From assembly GCA_014799685.1 (NCBI GenBank), contig JAAVHN010000005.1:52267-90537 (forward strand): a stretch of DNA of 38,271 nt. Reading direction: 5' to 3'. The notes beneath the pieces are model-generated. The model had not been told where the DNA came from. It saw only the letters and a program-made list of their open reading frames with translations, and ran no database searches. The stretch is from Subdoligranulum sp. GTDB taxonomy: Bacteria > Bacillota > Clostridia > Oscillospirales > Ruminococcaceae. Position 1 is the first letter of the stretch. Each line of letters opens with the position of its first letter. The translations under genes and the position numbers were made by a program. Shown one piece after another: positions 1 through 7,087 of this stretch.

Positions 1-888
1 GTTTTCCACATTGAAGTATTTTTCGGCCTTCGCGATGCCGCTGGCCGTAAGCGTGGCCGTCTTTTTCTTTTCGTCCACGACATAGTCGCCGTCCACCTGC
101 TCGTCCTGCTGCTCCTTGTCGTCCAACTCGGCTACGACGCTGGCCTTCAGGCTGCGCGCGAACTGGTCGGCCAGCTTGTAGAGGTCGGTGCTGGCGTCGC
201 CCTGCCCGCTGATGATGAGCGGCGTGCGCGCCTCGTCGATGAGGATGGAGTCCACCTCGTCCACGATGGCGTAATAGTGGCCGCGCTGCACCATCTGCTC
301 CTTGTAGGTGACCATGTTGTCGCGCAGGTAATCGAAGCCGAACTCGTTGTTTGTGCCGTAGGTGATATCCGCGGCATAGGCGGCCTTGCGCTCCTCCGGC
401 GTGACGCCGTGCACGATGAGCCCGACGGAGAGGCCCAAAAACCGGTACACCTTGCCCATCCATTCGCTGTCGCGCTTGGCGAGGTAATCGTTCACGGTGA
501 CGACGTGCACGCCGCGCCCCGTAAGCGCGTTTAAATACACGGGCAGCGTCGCGACGAGCGTTTTGCCCTCGCCGGTTTTCATCTCGGCGATGCAGGCGCG
601 GTGCAGCACGATGCCGCCCGTCACCTGCACGGGGAAATGCTTCATGCCGAGTACGCGCCAGCTTGCCTCGCGGCAGGCGGCGAACGCGTCCGGCAGGATG
701 TCATCGAGCGTCTCGCCCTTTGCAAGGCGCTCCTTCAGCGCGGGCGTCACGGCCTGCAGCTGGGTGTCCGTCATTTTCTCATAGACAGGCTCCAGCGCGA
801 GTACCTTGTCCGCGATGGGTTTTATTTTTTTCAGCTCCTTTGTGGAAAAGGAACCAAACAGTTTTTCCAAAAAAGCCAAGCTTTTCAC
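1..888 (-). CDS. secA: Preprotein translocase ATPase SecA, N-terminal part (runs off the left edge)
   Basis: SecA is the ATPase motor that pushes unfolded preproteins through the SecYEG channel. The window holds the first 296 codons; the rest lies beyond position 1. The Walker A motif MKTGEGKT is at residues 103-110 and the Walker B/DEAD-type motif DEVD at about 210-213, both at the normal SecA positions. The region following the latter ([16 protein letters not shown]) is also typical, and the preprotein-binding domain starts just before the window edge. I chose GTG at 888 because the upstream ATG frame stops at once and a GAAAGG ribosome site precedes this GTG. No frameshift is seen. Transcription is leftward from its own promoter at about 930-959. 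Confidence 0.97.
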   Translation of the reverse strand, partial: MKSLAFLEKLFGSFSTKELKKIKPIADKVLALEPVYEKMTDTQLQAVTPALKERLAKGETLDDILPDAFAACREASWRVLGMKHFPVQVTGGIVLHRACIAEMKTGEGKTLVATLPVYLNALTGRGVHVVTVNDYLAKRDSEWMGKVYRFLGLSVGLIVHGVTPEERKAAYAADITYGTNNEFGFDYLRDNMVTYKEQMVQRGHYYAIVDEVDSILIDEARTPLIISGQGDASTDLYKLADQFARSLKASVVAELDDKEQQDEQVDGDYVVDEKKKTATLTASGIAKAEKYFNVEN

Positions 889-929
889 ACACCTTTCATG
901 CCATGTAATGCCCATATCATGACAATTCT

Positions 930-959
930 ATCATACTACGCATCAAGGGGCGGTGTCAA
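930..959 (-). promoter_or_regulatory. Sigma-A promoter of secA
   Basis: On the minus strand TTGACA (954-959) is followed after 18 bp by TATGAT (930-935), about 40 bp upstream of the secA GTG start. A near-consensus housekeeping promoter. Confidence 0.7.
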
Positions 960-1093
960 ACAAAAATGGGGGAATATATGGGAGAAAACGGGCAAATGAC
1001 GGAAAGTGAAAATGTGCGCCGTTTGCTGCCGGGCTGACTGCGCAGCTGCATATCTTTGTGTATTCGGAATTTTTATAAAAAAACGATTTGACA

Positions 1094-1125
1094 AAAGAGC
1101 AGCATGTAAGGATTGCTTACATGCT
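1094..1125 (-). terminator. Intrinsic terminator overlapping the end of the DUF6809-like gene
   Basis: A perfect 10-bp stem (1101-1110 with 1116-1125) has a short loop and is followed on the minus strand by GCTCTTTTGT. The stop codon of the gene at 1117 lies inside the stem. Confidence 0.6.
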
Positions 1126-1506
1126 GAAAAGTATCACCTTTACGGCGAACTGCACCCCGGCGCGGTAAGCTTCGAGGGCGGTGCTGTCTCCCCGGACATT
1201 TTCGGCGGATTCGTATGCGTCGAAAAGCACGCGCTGCTCTGGGGAAAGTGTATGAAGCAGCGCCTTCATCGCCTGTTCAACCTCCCGATTGTGCGGATCC
1301 TCTTTTTCCCGTTCAAAAGATACCGGGGTATACCTCCCATAATAAAGATCGGAAAGAAGATCTTCTTTCTCTATTTCCGGTGCAGTCAAAATTTTTTCCG
1401 GCAGCTGCTGTGACAGCTTTTCCGAAATGATTTGCAGGATTTCAATCATCCGGGAAAGCTGCTTTGCGCATAAACGCCGCCCTGTTCCTGTTTGCTGGAA
1501 ATGCAT
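1117..1506 (-). CDS. DUF6809-like small protein
   Basis: A 129-residue acidic, helical protein of unknown function. The layout resembles DUF6809 proteins of Clostridia: an LSDLYYGRYTP segment, then a heptad-rich stretch with LSPEQRVLFDAYESA, and an EAYRAGVQFAVKVIL tail. This assignment is from recalled family appearance, so it is tentative. The ATG at 1506 is chosen over an in-frame ATG 42 bp upstream because AAAGGAGG lies just before it. It follows the short gene ending at 1559 by 52 bp on the same strand, so the two probably form an operon fired by the divergent promoter near 1802-1831. Base use is AT-richer than secA. DUF6809 genes often travel with mobile elements (inference). Confidence 0.7.
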   Translation of the reverse strand: MHFQQTGTGRRLCAKQLSRMIEILQIISEKLSQQLPEKILTAPEIEKEDLLSDLYYGRYTPVSFEREKEDPHNREVEQAMKALLHTLSPEQRVLFDAYESAENVRGDSTALEAYRAGVQFAVKVILFSM

Positions 1507-1558
1507 AGGCCCCTCCTTTAAAAAAGCGATGCGATCCACCAGAAGCACCGCCTGAAAC

Positions 1559-1747
1559 TCATCTGAGATTCGCCGGCTTTGCGGCGGATTCTTTATTTTT
1601 GTTTACAGCGTCCAACCCGGCCCGGATCAATTCTACGAGCATGTCTGCCTGTGTCCGGTCAAAAAACCAATTTTCTTTGGCTTCTGCGAGCAGTTGTTCC
1701 ATCTCTTTTGTTACGGCGACGGTCAATTTTAAAGAATTTCCGGCCAT
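1559..1747 (-). CDS. Short hypothetical protein, possible DNA-binding partner
   Basis: A 62-residue protein beginning MAGNSLKLTVAVT. I do not recognise it. It has a short beta-like start (LKLTVAVTKEM) followed by two helices, with LVELIRAGLDAV near the end. The second gene of this locus, at 1900, has a similar VELIRLGLEQF stretch, so both may be ribbon-helix-helix-type proteins; this is inference from that short resemblance. The ATG at 1747 has GGAGG eight bases upstream. A TTG two codons earlier is possible but worse placed. It is the first gene of the leftward pair with the DUF6809-like gene. Confidence 0.6.
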   Translation of the reverse strand: MAGNSLKLTVAVTKEMEQLLAEAKENWFFDRTQADMLVELIRAGLDAVNKNKESAAKPANLR

Positions 1748-1801
1748 GTGCAAATCCTCCCCCGTTCCATTAAATTATGTATTTAATAAGTTAATATATT
1801 C

Positions 1802-1831
1802 ATTATAATTCATAACCTCTTGCTTTGTCAA
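1802..1831 (-). promoter_or_regulatory. Leftward sigma-A promoter for the 1747-1117 pair
   Basis: On the minus strand TTGACA (1826-1831) and TATAAT (1802-1807) are 18 bp apart. The sequence GTTATGAA, also the core of the operator at 1851-1871, lies between them next to the -10 box, so both promoters of this divergon could be repressed by one protein. Confidence 0.7.
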
Positions 1832-1847
1832 GGGTATTAGGGTATTC

Positions 1848-1876
1848 TTGACAGAAGTTATGAACTTCTGTATAAT
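1848..1876 (+). promoter_or_regulatory. Rightward consensus promoter overlapped by a palindromic operator
   Basis: TTGACA (1848-1853), a 17-bp spacer and TATAAT (1871-1876) form a perfect sigma-A promoter 24 bp before the regulator start. A perfect inverted repeat, ACAGAAGTT-ATG-AACTTCTGT (1851-1871), fills the spacer. This is the usual place for an autorepressor operator. Confidence 0.75.
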
Positions 1877-1899
1877 GTAAACTGCGAGGGGGTGCAGCA

Positions 1900-2103
1900 A
1901 TGCCGACTAAAAAGCAGTGTTTTACGGTTATTCTTGATGAAGACCTGTTCAACCGCATTGATGATATCCGTTATGAAAAACGCTACCGGAGCCGCTCCGC
2001 CGTGGCCGTCGAGCTGATCCGCCTGGGTCTGGAACAATTTGAGCTGCGGGAGGCAGCCCAAAGGGCACAGGAGGCCAAGCCTTCCGGAGAAGCATCCGAC
2101 TGA
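1900..2103 (+). CDS. Ribbon-helix-helix (Arc/CopG-type) transcriptional regulator
   Basis: A 67-residue protein. The start (KKQCFTVILDEDLFNRIDDI) has the short beta strand and first helix of an Arc/CopG fold. RSRSAVAVELIRLGLEQFEL then supplies the turn and second helix. Such proteins dimerise and place the paired beta strands in the DNA major groove. The ATG is preceded by GAGGGGG. The perfect palindrome in its own promoter and the half-match in the opposing promoter make self-repression and control of the leftward pair the simplest model. The C-terminal tail (AQRAQEAKPSGEASD) is charged and probably disordered. The protein could instead be an antitoxin, but I see no toxin gene next to it. 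Confidence 0.75.
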   Translation: MPTKKQCFTVILDEDLFNRIDDIRYEKRYRSRSAVAVELIRLGLEQFELREAAQRAQEAKPSGEASD

Positions 2104-2175
2104 GCGAAATGTTTCGCAGGCGTTTCCCAACAGGGCCGCGTGTCCCGAAGGCGAAACCGATCTTAAAAAAGCACA

Positions 2176-2219
2176 AAAAACCGCGGAGAACACATGGAAA
2201 TGCGTTCTCCGCGGTTTTT
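2176..2219. terminator. Bidirectional intrinsic terminator
   Basis: A 16-bp perfect stem (2176-2191 with 2204-2219) with A-rich and T-rich flanks ends both the rightward regulator gene and the leftward lipoprotein gene. Confidence 0.8.
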
Positions 2220-2281
2220 GTCTTTGCTTTTTCCTGTTTCGCTTCGCTCCGCCCCGCCAAAAGCAGGGGAGGGGTCGGAAA

Positions 2282-3478
2282 TTATTCGATCACAGCGTTC
2301 TCGACCAGAAGATTGTTCGCATGATCCGACAGAATGGCCATGCACAAATACGGGCGGCCGTACATCTCTTCATACTCGGAATAATCCTCCGTATCCATCT
2401 CCTCGCGGAAATAGGCAGCGATGGCATCGTCGTCCGGCGAAAGGGCGGCGTCCTCGGCAATGGCCTGCAGAATCAGCCGCTGCCTTGCACTTTCTTCGAT
2501 CGACTCCGCCTGCAGCGCAAGGAAGCTCTCCTCGTCCTGAATGCCCCCCATCATCTGCAGATATACCTCCGTCGTGATGCCATACATTTGCGCATCGCTG
2601 CGCAATTGGTTCAGGAGCATTGTGCTGATGAAATCCGTCGCCGCCTGCGGCACCTCGGTGATCTGGGTGTTTTCCAGCATATAGGCCCAGACGAAATTGA
2701 AAAGATTGTCGTCATACAGCGTCTGCTCGATTTCGGCGCGGGCATCACCGACTGTCTCCCATCCAAAATAGTAGGACAGGCTCTCGCTGACGAACGCATC
2801 GTCGAATTCCGGCACGATATCCTCGCCCTCGATATAGTTGATCGTCACCTCAAACACGGCTTCCTTGCCCGCGAGGTCGGGATTGTTCTTGTACGGGTCG
2901 GGGAACGACACCACGACGTCGAACGTCTCGCCGGGCATGTGGCCGATGATCTGCGTGAGGAAATCATCGATGAACTCGTTGCTGCCCGAGAGCACCCGCT
3001 GATCACTGGCCGTGCCGCCGTCGAACTTCACGCCGTCGATGCTGCCCGAATAATCGATGTTCACATACTCGTTATCCTCCACGGCGCGGTCGGTGATCTG
3101 CTCGGGCTCGGTGAACTGCGCGAGGATGCCGTCGATCTGCTCCTGGATGTCCTCGTCACTGACGGCGATCTCATCCGCAGGGACGGGGATTGCGGCGTAA
3201 TCCTCCGGCAGCGTGACATAATCCAGCGCCGTGACGCCGGCGATGAAGCCCTTTTCGTCCAGCCCGGCGCTGAAATCGATAATCTCGCCGGCCTGCGCAT
3301 CGTCCTGCGGCGCGTCGTCCGTGGGCGCGCTCACCGAGGTGCTGTCCGGCACAGAGGCGCTGTCCGATGTGCTTGCGGATGCATCGCTGCTGCAGCCGGC
3401 AAGCAGCCCCGCACACAGAGCCAGCACCAGCACGGCGCAAAGGATGTTTTTGCAAAAGATGTTTTTTACCTGATTCAT
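2282..3478 (-). CDS. Lipoprotein with trigger-factor-type FKBP peptidyl-prolyl isomerase domain
   Basis: A 398-residue protein resembling trigger factor without the ribosome-binding domain. The N-terminus has a hydrophobic signal and a lipobox LLAGC, with the lipidated Cys at residue 29. A Ser/Thr/Asp-rich spacer to about residue 65 follows. An FKBP-type PPIase domain follows at about 125-215 (NIDYSGSIDGVKFDGG and PGETFDVVVSFPD are the recognisable pieces). The C-terminal helical part resembles the trigger factor chaperone arm. It probably helps exported proteins fold on the outer face of the membrane. The ATG at 3478 has AGGAGG upstream; longer in-frame starts lack a ribosome site and would bury the signal peptide. 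It lies 52 bp downstream of the COG2426 gene, probably in one operon. Confidence 0.85.
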   Translation of the reverse strand: MNQVKNIFCKNILCAVLVLALCAGLLAGCSSDASASTSDSASVPDSTSVSAPTDDAPQDDAQAGEIIDFSAGLDEKGFIAGVTALDYVTLPEDYAAIPVPADEIAVSDEDIQEQIDGILAQFTEPEQITDRAVEDNEYVNIDYSGSIDGVKFDGGTASDQRVLSGSNEFIDDFLTQIIGHMPGETFDVVVSFPDPYKNNPDLAGKEAVFEVTINYIEGEDIVPEFDDAFVSESLSYYFGWETVGDARAEIEQTLYDDNLFNFVWAYMLENTQITEVPQAATDFISTMLLNQLRSDAQMYGITTEVYLQMMGGIQDEESFLALQAESIEESARQRLILQAIAEDAALSPDDDAIAAYFREEMDTEDYSEYEEMYGRPYLCMAILSDHANNLLVENAVIE

Positions 3479-3530
3479 ATTTCCTCCTATTTTCAAACGG
3501 CGGCCTGGGCCTGCCGCTTTTTCTGTAAAA

Positions 3531-4028
3531 TCAGCCGGCGGCGAACAGCATGCCCAGCGCGCCAAACAGCCCTGCCGAGGCCGCGCCCATGATCAAACCG
3601 GCCGTCATCACGCCGCACAGCACGGCCAGCACGCTCGGCCAGAACTTCAGATCGAGCAGCGTGGCGGCAAGGCAGCCCGTCCACGCGCCCGTGCCCGGCA
3701 GCGGGATCGCGACGAACAAAAACAGCGCCCAGAACATGCCGTTGCCGGCCTTGGCCATCAGCTTCTCGCCCGCGCGCACGCCCTTTTCGTAGATCCACTG
3801 AAAGAAGCGTCCCAGAATGCCGGGCAGCTTCGTGCACCAAATGAGGATGGGCTTTGCCAGCAGCAGAATCACGGGCACCGGCAGCATATTGCCCAGCACG
3901 GCGATGATATAGGTGGGCAGCAGCGGCAGCCCCATCCCCACGCCGATGGGCACCGCGCCGCGCAGCTCCACGATCGGCACCATCGAGATGATAAACACCC
4001 AAAGATATCGTCTGATCCAAACAGGCAT
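3531..4028 (-). CDS. COG2426 small multi-pass membrane protein (putative small multidrug export protein)
   Basis: A 165-residue membrane protein with about four to five hydrophobic segments. The conserved family start VPIVELRGAVPIGVGMGLP is clear, as is the central FVAIPLPGTGAWTGC motif; these re-entrant-like PxPGTGxW loops resemble the DedA/SNARE-associated superfamily. Automated annotations call the family 'small multidrug export protein', but transport has not been shown to my knowledge. Two ATGs lie two codons apart (4034 and 4028). I prefer 4028 because the GGAG is seven bases upstream of it and would touch the earlier one. The lipoprotein foldase gene follows. Confidence 0.85.
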   Translation of the reverse strand: MPVWIRRYLWVFIISMVPIVELRGAVPIGVGMGLPLLPTYIIAVLGNMLPVPVILLLAKPILIWCTKLPGILGRFFQWIYEKGVRAGEKLMAKAGNGMFWALFLFVAIPLPGTGAWTGCLAATLLDLKFWPSVLAVLCGVMTAGLIMGAASAGLFGALGMLFAAG

Positions 4029-4089
4029 GTACATTCTCCTTCAATTGCTTCCATTGCAGCGTTCGATACAAATTCACGGTATCGCTTTT

Positions 4090-4118
4090 ATCATATCCCA
4101 TTGCGCGCTGTTTTGCAA
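4090..4118 (-). promoter_or_regulatory. Sigma-A promoter of the COG2426-lipoprotein operon
   Basis: Minus-strand TTGCAA (4113-4118), 17-bp spacer, TATGAT (4090-4095), about 60 bp before the start codon. Confidence 0.6.
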
Positions 4119-4234
4119 GCGATAATGCATAAAACACGCAAATAACACAAAAAAGTAAATGCTCAAAATAACTGCAACAGTGCCATTTGGGGCTGCATTC
4201 AGCCTGAGACACAAAAAACGGCGCGCACAGCGGA

Positions 4235-4278
4235 CAAAAAGCCCCTCTCCGCCGTTGCCGGCGCGGCGGAGAGGGGCT
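4235..4278 (-). terminator. Intrinsic terminator downstream of vanT
   Basis: A 15-bp GC-rich perfect stem (4240-4254 with 4264-4278) is followed on the minus strand by CTTTTTGT. It lies about 270 bp past the vanT stop codon and is the first terminator-like structure met by leftward transcription of the van operon. Confidence 0.75.
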
Positions 4279-4349
4279 GATTCGGATCTGTCTGCGGCGG
4301 CCTTTCGCCCGGCGCACAAGCGTTTTTTTGCCGGCCGGGGCAGAGGGCC

Positions 4350-4452
4350 GCTGTTCCCCGGGGAAGCGGGGCGGGCTGCAAGCCTCGTCCGCATATGATC
4401 TTGGCGCAAAGCGCGGCGCTGTTCCCCGGGGGAGCGGGGCGGGCTGCAAGCC
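4350..4452. repeat. Two 35-bp direct repeats (68-bp period)
   Basis: The copies at 4350-4384 and 4418-4452 differ at one base. Each contains a self-complementary core, CCCCGGGG or CCCCGGGGG, next to AGCGGGGCGGGCTGC. The GC-rich inverted core resembles the first hairpin of the repeats at 6961-7062 and 26472-26579, but I cannot show they are one family. Confidence 0.7.
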
Positions 4453-4546
4453 AATGCTTTGGACAGTGGCACAAGGCGGCGGGCGTTTGCGCCGTACAGC
4501 GCCGGCAATGGCATAGGGGAGTCCGGCGCTCCGGCACGGGTTGGGC

Positions 4547-7087
4547 TCATTCCATACTGTAAACGCGCGCCGTGCGCCGGCCGATGCGGCAGAGCAGCTC
4601 GTTGGCGATGGTGCCCGCGGCTTCGGCTGTTTCCTCTGCAGTGACGCATGCGCCGCCGTCTTTGCCGATGAGCGTTACAATATCGCCCACCGCCGCGCCC
4701 GTTTCGGTGGCGTCCACAAAAAGCTGGTCCATACAGATGCGCCCCACGATGGGCACGCGCGTGCCGCGCAGCAGCGCCGTGCCGCGGCCCTCGCCCAGCG
4801 CGCGGGGCACGCCGTCCGCATAGCCGATGGAGACGACAGCCAGCAGCGTTGGCCGCGCGGCACAGAACGCACGGCCATAGCCCGCACACGCACCCTCGGG
4901 TACGGTGCGCACGCTGACAACACGGGCGTACAGCGAGAGCGCGGGCTTGAGCGCCGGAGCCGCGTGCTCTGCGCAGCCCGGCACACCTGCCTTGTTGTGC
5001 AAAGCGCCGGAGGACGCGCCGTACAGCGCGATCCCCGCGCGGGCATAGTGCAGCGGCAGCTGCCCGTAGTTCAAAATCCCGCCGCTCGCCAGCGCGTGCA
5101 GCGGCGGCAGCGTGCAGCCCATACCGCGCAAATTGCGCGTGAGCGCGGCAAACGCGGCCAGCTGCGCGCGCGTGAACGCTTCGTCTTCGGGCGCAAGGCT
5201 GTCGGCCACGGCCAGGTGCGTGAACAGGCCGCGCACTTCTAACCCCGGTAATCCCGGCAGCTTCGGCTGATCCGGCGTTTTGGGCACTCCCAGCAGCTGC
5301 GCCACTTGCTGTATATCCCGTGCCGGGATGCCGAGGCGGTGCATGCCTGTATCCACCGCAATGTGTACGGGGAGGAGTTTCGCTCTTGCCTTTCTGCCCG
5401 CAGCCCTTTTGCATCCGGCTTTTTTGCAGGCAGCCTCGGACAGCGCTTTTGCGTGCGCGGCGTCCGCCACCGTCTGCGAAAGCCGCCAGCGCAAAAGCTC
5501 CGGCACGCGGGCGGGGTTTGTATAGCCGAGGATCAGGATCTCGCCCGTAATGCCGCAGCGGCGCAGTTCGGCGCCTTCCTCGAGTGTCGCCACCGCGAAC
5601 GCGCGCACGCCCATGCGCCATAAACGCCCCGCCACCGCAGGCGCGCCGTGGCCGTAGGCGTCCGCCTTCACGACGGCCATCAGACGGCAGCCGCGCGGCA
5701 GGCAGCCTTGCAACGCGCGTGCGTTGTGGGCAATGGCGTCCAGATCGACCACGGCCCACGCGCGGGCGGCTGCAGGGGATACAGGGGCAGAACGGGTAAT
5801 TTCAGATGCACTGCGGGCTGGTTCGAACGCGCTATGGGCTGGTTCGGACGCGCTATGGGCCGGTTCGGGCGCGCTATGGGCCGGTTCGGGCGCGCTGCCG
5901 GCAATTTCAGATGCGCCGCGCCGTTCGCCGGGGGGCTTCACGTGCAGCCAACGCCGCAAGGTCTTTCGCACAGGCGGCATCACGGCCGCGGCTGCGGCGG
6001 ATACAGCCACAGAAAGCGCCGACACGGCGAGAAAATGGATCAGGCTGTTTTCCACGAGCCATTTTTGCATGTGCAGCACCTTTGCCGCGCCGCGCACCAG
6101 CACGATCATCATCGGGTGCAGCACGTAAACAAGCATCGAGCATTCCCGCCAAAACGGCAGCGACGGCCCGCGCGCGGCCAGAAGGCAGGCGAACAGAAAA
6201 TAGGTGCACGGCAGCAGCGCAAGATACATGCTGTCGTGGCGCGGCCAGCCCAGCGCCCGCAGGCCGAACGCCTCGCCGAACAGCAGCGCCGCCGAGACGG
6301 CGAACCCCACAGCCGCAGTGCGCAGGCGCGGCCGGGGCAGATCGCGCAGCACGGCCCCCAGCCAGAGAAACACCGGCGCGAAGAACAGGCCGCAGCGCGT
6401 ATAGTCCATGTGCAGAAACAGCGCCCGGTACAGCGGCTGCAGCGCGGGCAGGGCCTGTCCGCCGCCGTACCAGCTGTCGCCCAAAAGGCCGACAAGGTAC
6501 AGCGCGGCCGAAGCGGCACCAGCCGGCCAGGCCATGCGCCCCGGCAGGCGCAGCAGGCGGTCAAGCAGCAGCACGCCGAGGATCGCGGCCGGCAGATACC
6601 ACAGGTGATAGAACGTGCCGTCCAGCACCACATCGCGCACGCATGCGCCGAACGTGATTCCCTTCAGCTTGCCGCCGTACACCGACACCGGCAGATATAA
6701 TAGCGTCGCCACGGCATATAGCGCGCCCGTTTTGGCGCAAAAGCGACGGACGGCAGGCGAAAGCCCCGCAGGGCGCGGGCCGGGCGCGATGCGGCCGCCG
6801 AACAGGAAAAAGCCCGTCGCGGCGAAAAAGAACGGCACGGCCAGACGCGCCAACGTTTTCAGTGCAAAATCCCACGGCTCGGAAAACGAGGCGAGCGGCG
6901 CGGTGTGGATGCAGATTACCAGCAGCGCCGCCGCCATCCGGAAGCGGTCGATGCCGGCTCCCCCGCATCCTCCCGCGGGGGAGGGCCGGCCGCACGTTCC
7001 TTGTGCGGCGACCCCGCATCCTCCCGCGGGGAAGGGCCGGCCGCACGTTCCTTGTGCGGCCGGCCGGTTCTCCCGCCGCGCCGTCAC
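4547..7087 (-). CDS. vanT: VanT-type membrane serine/alanine racemase (acyltransferase-like membrane domain plus alanine racemase domain)
   Basis: About 846 residues. VanT enzymes make D-Ser, the substrate of the D-Ala:D-Ser ligase. Residues 1-43 are an odd Cys/Gly-rich extension encoded by two 51-bp stem-loop repeats. From about 44 (GIDRFRMAAALLVICIHTAPL region) to 370 is the acyltransferase-3-like domain with about ten membrane segments. Residues about 397-436 form a linker of seven-residue repeats (APEPAHS-like). From about 443 is a fold-type III alanine racemase with the PLP lysine in AVVKADAYGHG (Lys at about 475), and GYADGVPR carrying the catalytic Tyr. The start is uncertain: GTG at 7087 overlaps the vanXY stop as GTGA, which suggests coupling; GTG at 7099 is also in frame. 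A small basic insert (KKAGCKRAAGRKARAK) lies inside the racemase domain. No frameshift. Alanine rather than serine as substrate cannot be excluded from sequence alone. Confidence 0.85.
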   Translation of the reverse strand: MTARRENRPAAQGTCGRPFPAGGCGVAAQGTCGRPSPAGGCGGAGIDRFRMAAALLVICIHTAPLASFSEPWDFALKTLARLAVPFFFAATGFFLFGGRIAPGPRPAGLSPAVRRFCAKTGALYAVATLLYLPVSVYGGKLKGITFGACVRDVVLDGTFYHLWYLPAAILGVLLLDRLLRLPGRMAWPAGAASAALYLVGLLGDSWYGGGQALPALQPLYRALFLHMDYTRCGLFFAPVFLWLGAVLRDLPRPRLRTAAVGFAVSAALLFGEAFGLRALGWPRHDSMYLALLPCTYFLFACLLAARGPSLPFWRECSMLVYVLHPMMIVLVRGAAKVLHMQKWLVENSLIHFLAVSALSVAVSAAAAAVMPPVRKTLRRWLHVKPPGERRGASEIAGSAPEPAHSAPEPAHSASEPAHSAFEPARSASEITRSAPVSPAAARAWAVVDLDAIAHNARALQGCLPRGCRLMAVVKADAYGHGAPAVAGRLWRMGVRAFAVATLEEGAELRRCGITGEILILGYTNPARVPELLRWRLSQTVADAAHAKALSEAACKKAGCKRAAGRKARAKLLPVHIAVDTGMHRLGIPARDIQQVAQLLGVPKTPDQPKLPGLPGLEVRGLFTHLAVADSLAPEDEAFTRAQLAAFAALTRNLRGMGCTLPPLHALASGGILNYGQLPLHYARAGIALYGASSGALHNKAGVPGCAEHAAPALKPALSLYARVVSVRTVPEGACAGYGRAFCAARPTLLAVVSIGYADGVPRALGEGRGTALLRGTRVPIVGRICMDQLFVDATETGAAVGDIVTLIGKDGGACVTAEETAEAAGTIANELLCRIGRRTARVYSME
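5780..5899 (-). repeat. In-frame 21-nt tandem repeat in the vanT interdomain linker
   Basis: About four good and two decayed copies encode a seven-residue unit A-x-E-P-A-H-S. The array sits exactly between the membrane domain and the racemase domain. Confidence 0.8.
6961..7062. repeat. Two tandem 51-bp stem-loop repeats inside the vanT 5' end
   Basis: Copies at 6961-7011 and 7012-7062 are nearly identical. Each has a first hairpin (CCCCGC / GCGGGG) and a second hairpin GCCGCAC-GTTCCTT-GTGCGGC. Because 51 is a multiple of three and there is no stop, they are translated as a 17-residue repeat in VanT. A related pair lies at 26472-26579. Confidence 0.85.

Larger units (their letters stand above)
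4029..4546. other. Intergenic region between vanT and the COG2426 gene
   Basis: 518 bp without a supported gene. It holds the COG2426 promoter, an A/T-rich stretch (4120-4170), a terminator for the van operon (4235-4278) and a two-copy 35-bp repeat (4350-4452). Open frames through it have no ribosome site or family resemblance. Confidence 0.6.

Noticed and set aside
1124-1137. Fourteen bases identical to part of a hairpin at 22761-22774 (opposite strand)
   Set aside because: The match lies in the coding end of the DUF6809-like gene and the surrounding hairpin partner is not conserved, so I treat it as chance.
2039-3592. Long rightward open frame (about 517 codons) opposite the trigger-factor-like lipoprotein gene
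   Set aside because: It is the antisense shadow of a GC-rich gene whose leftward frame has a ribosome site, lipobox and recognisable domain.
4199-4537. Leftward frame of 112 codons downstream of vanT
   Set aside because: It runs through the terminator and the two-copy repeat; the repetitive translation and missing ribosome site argue against a gene.
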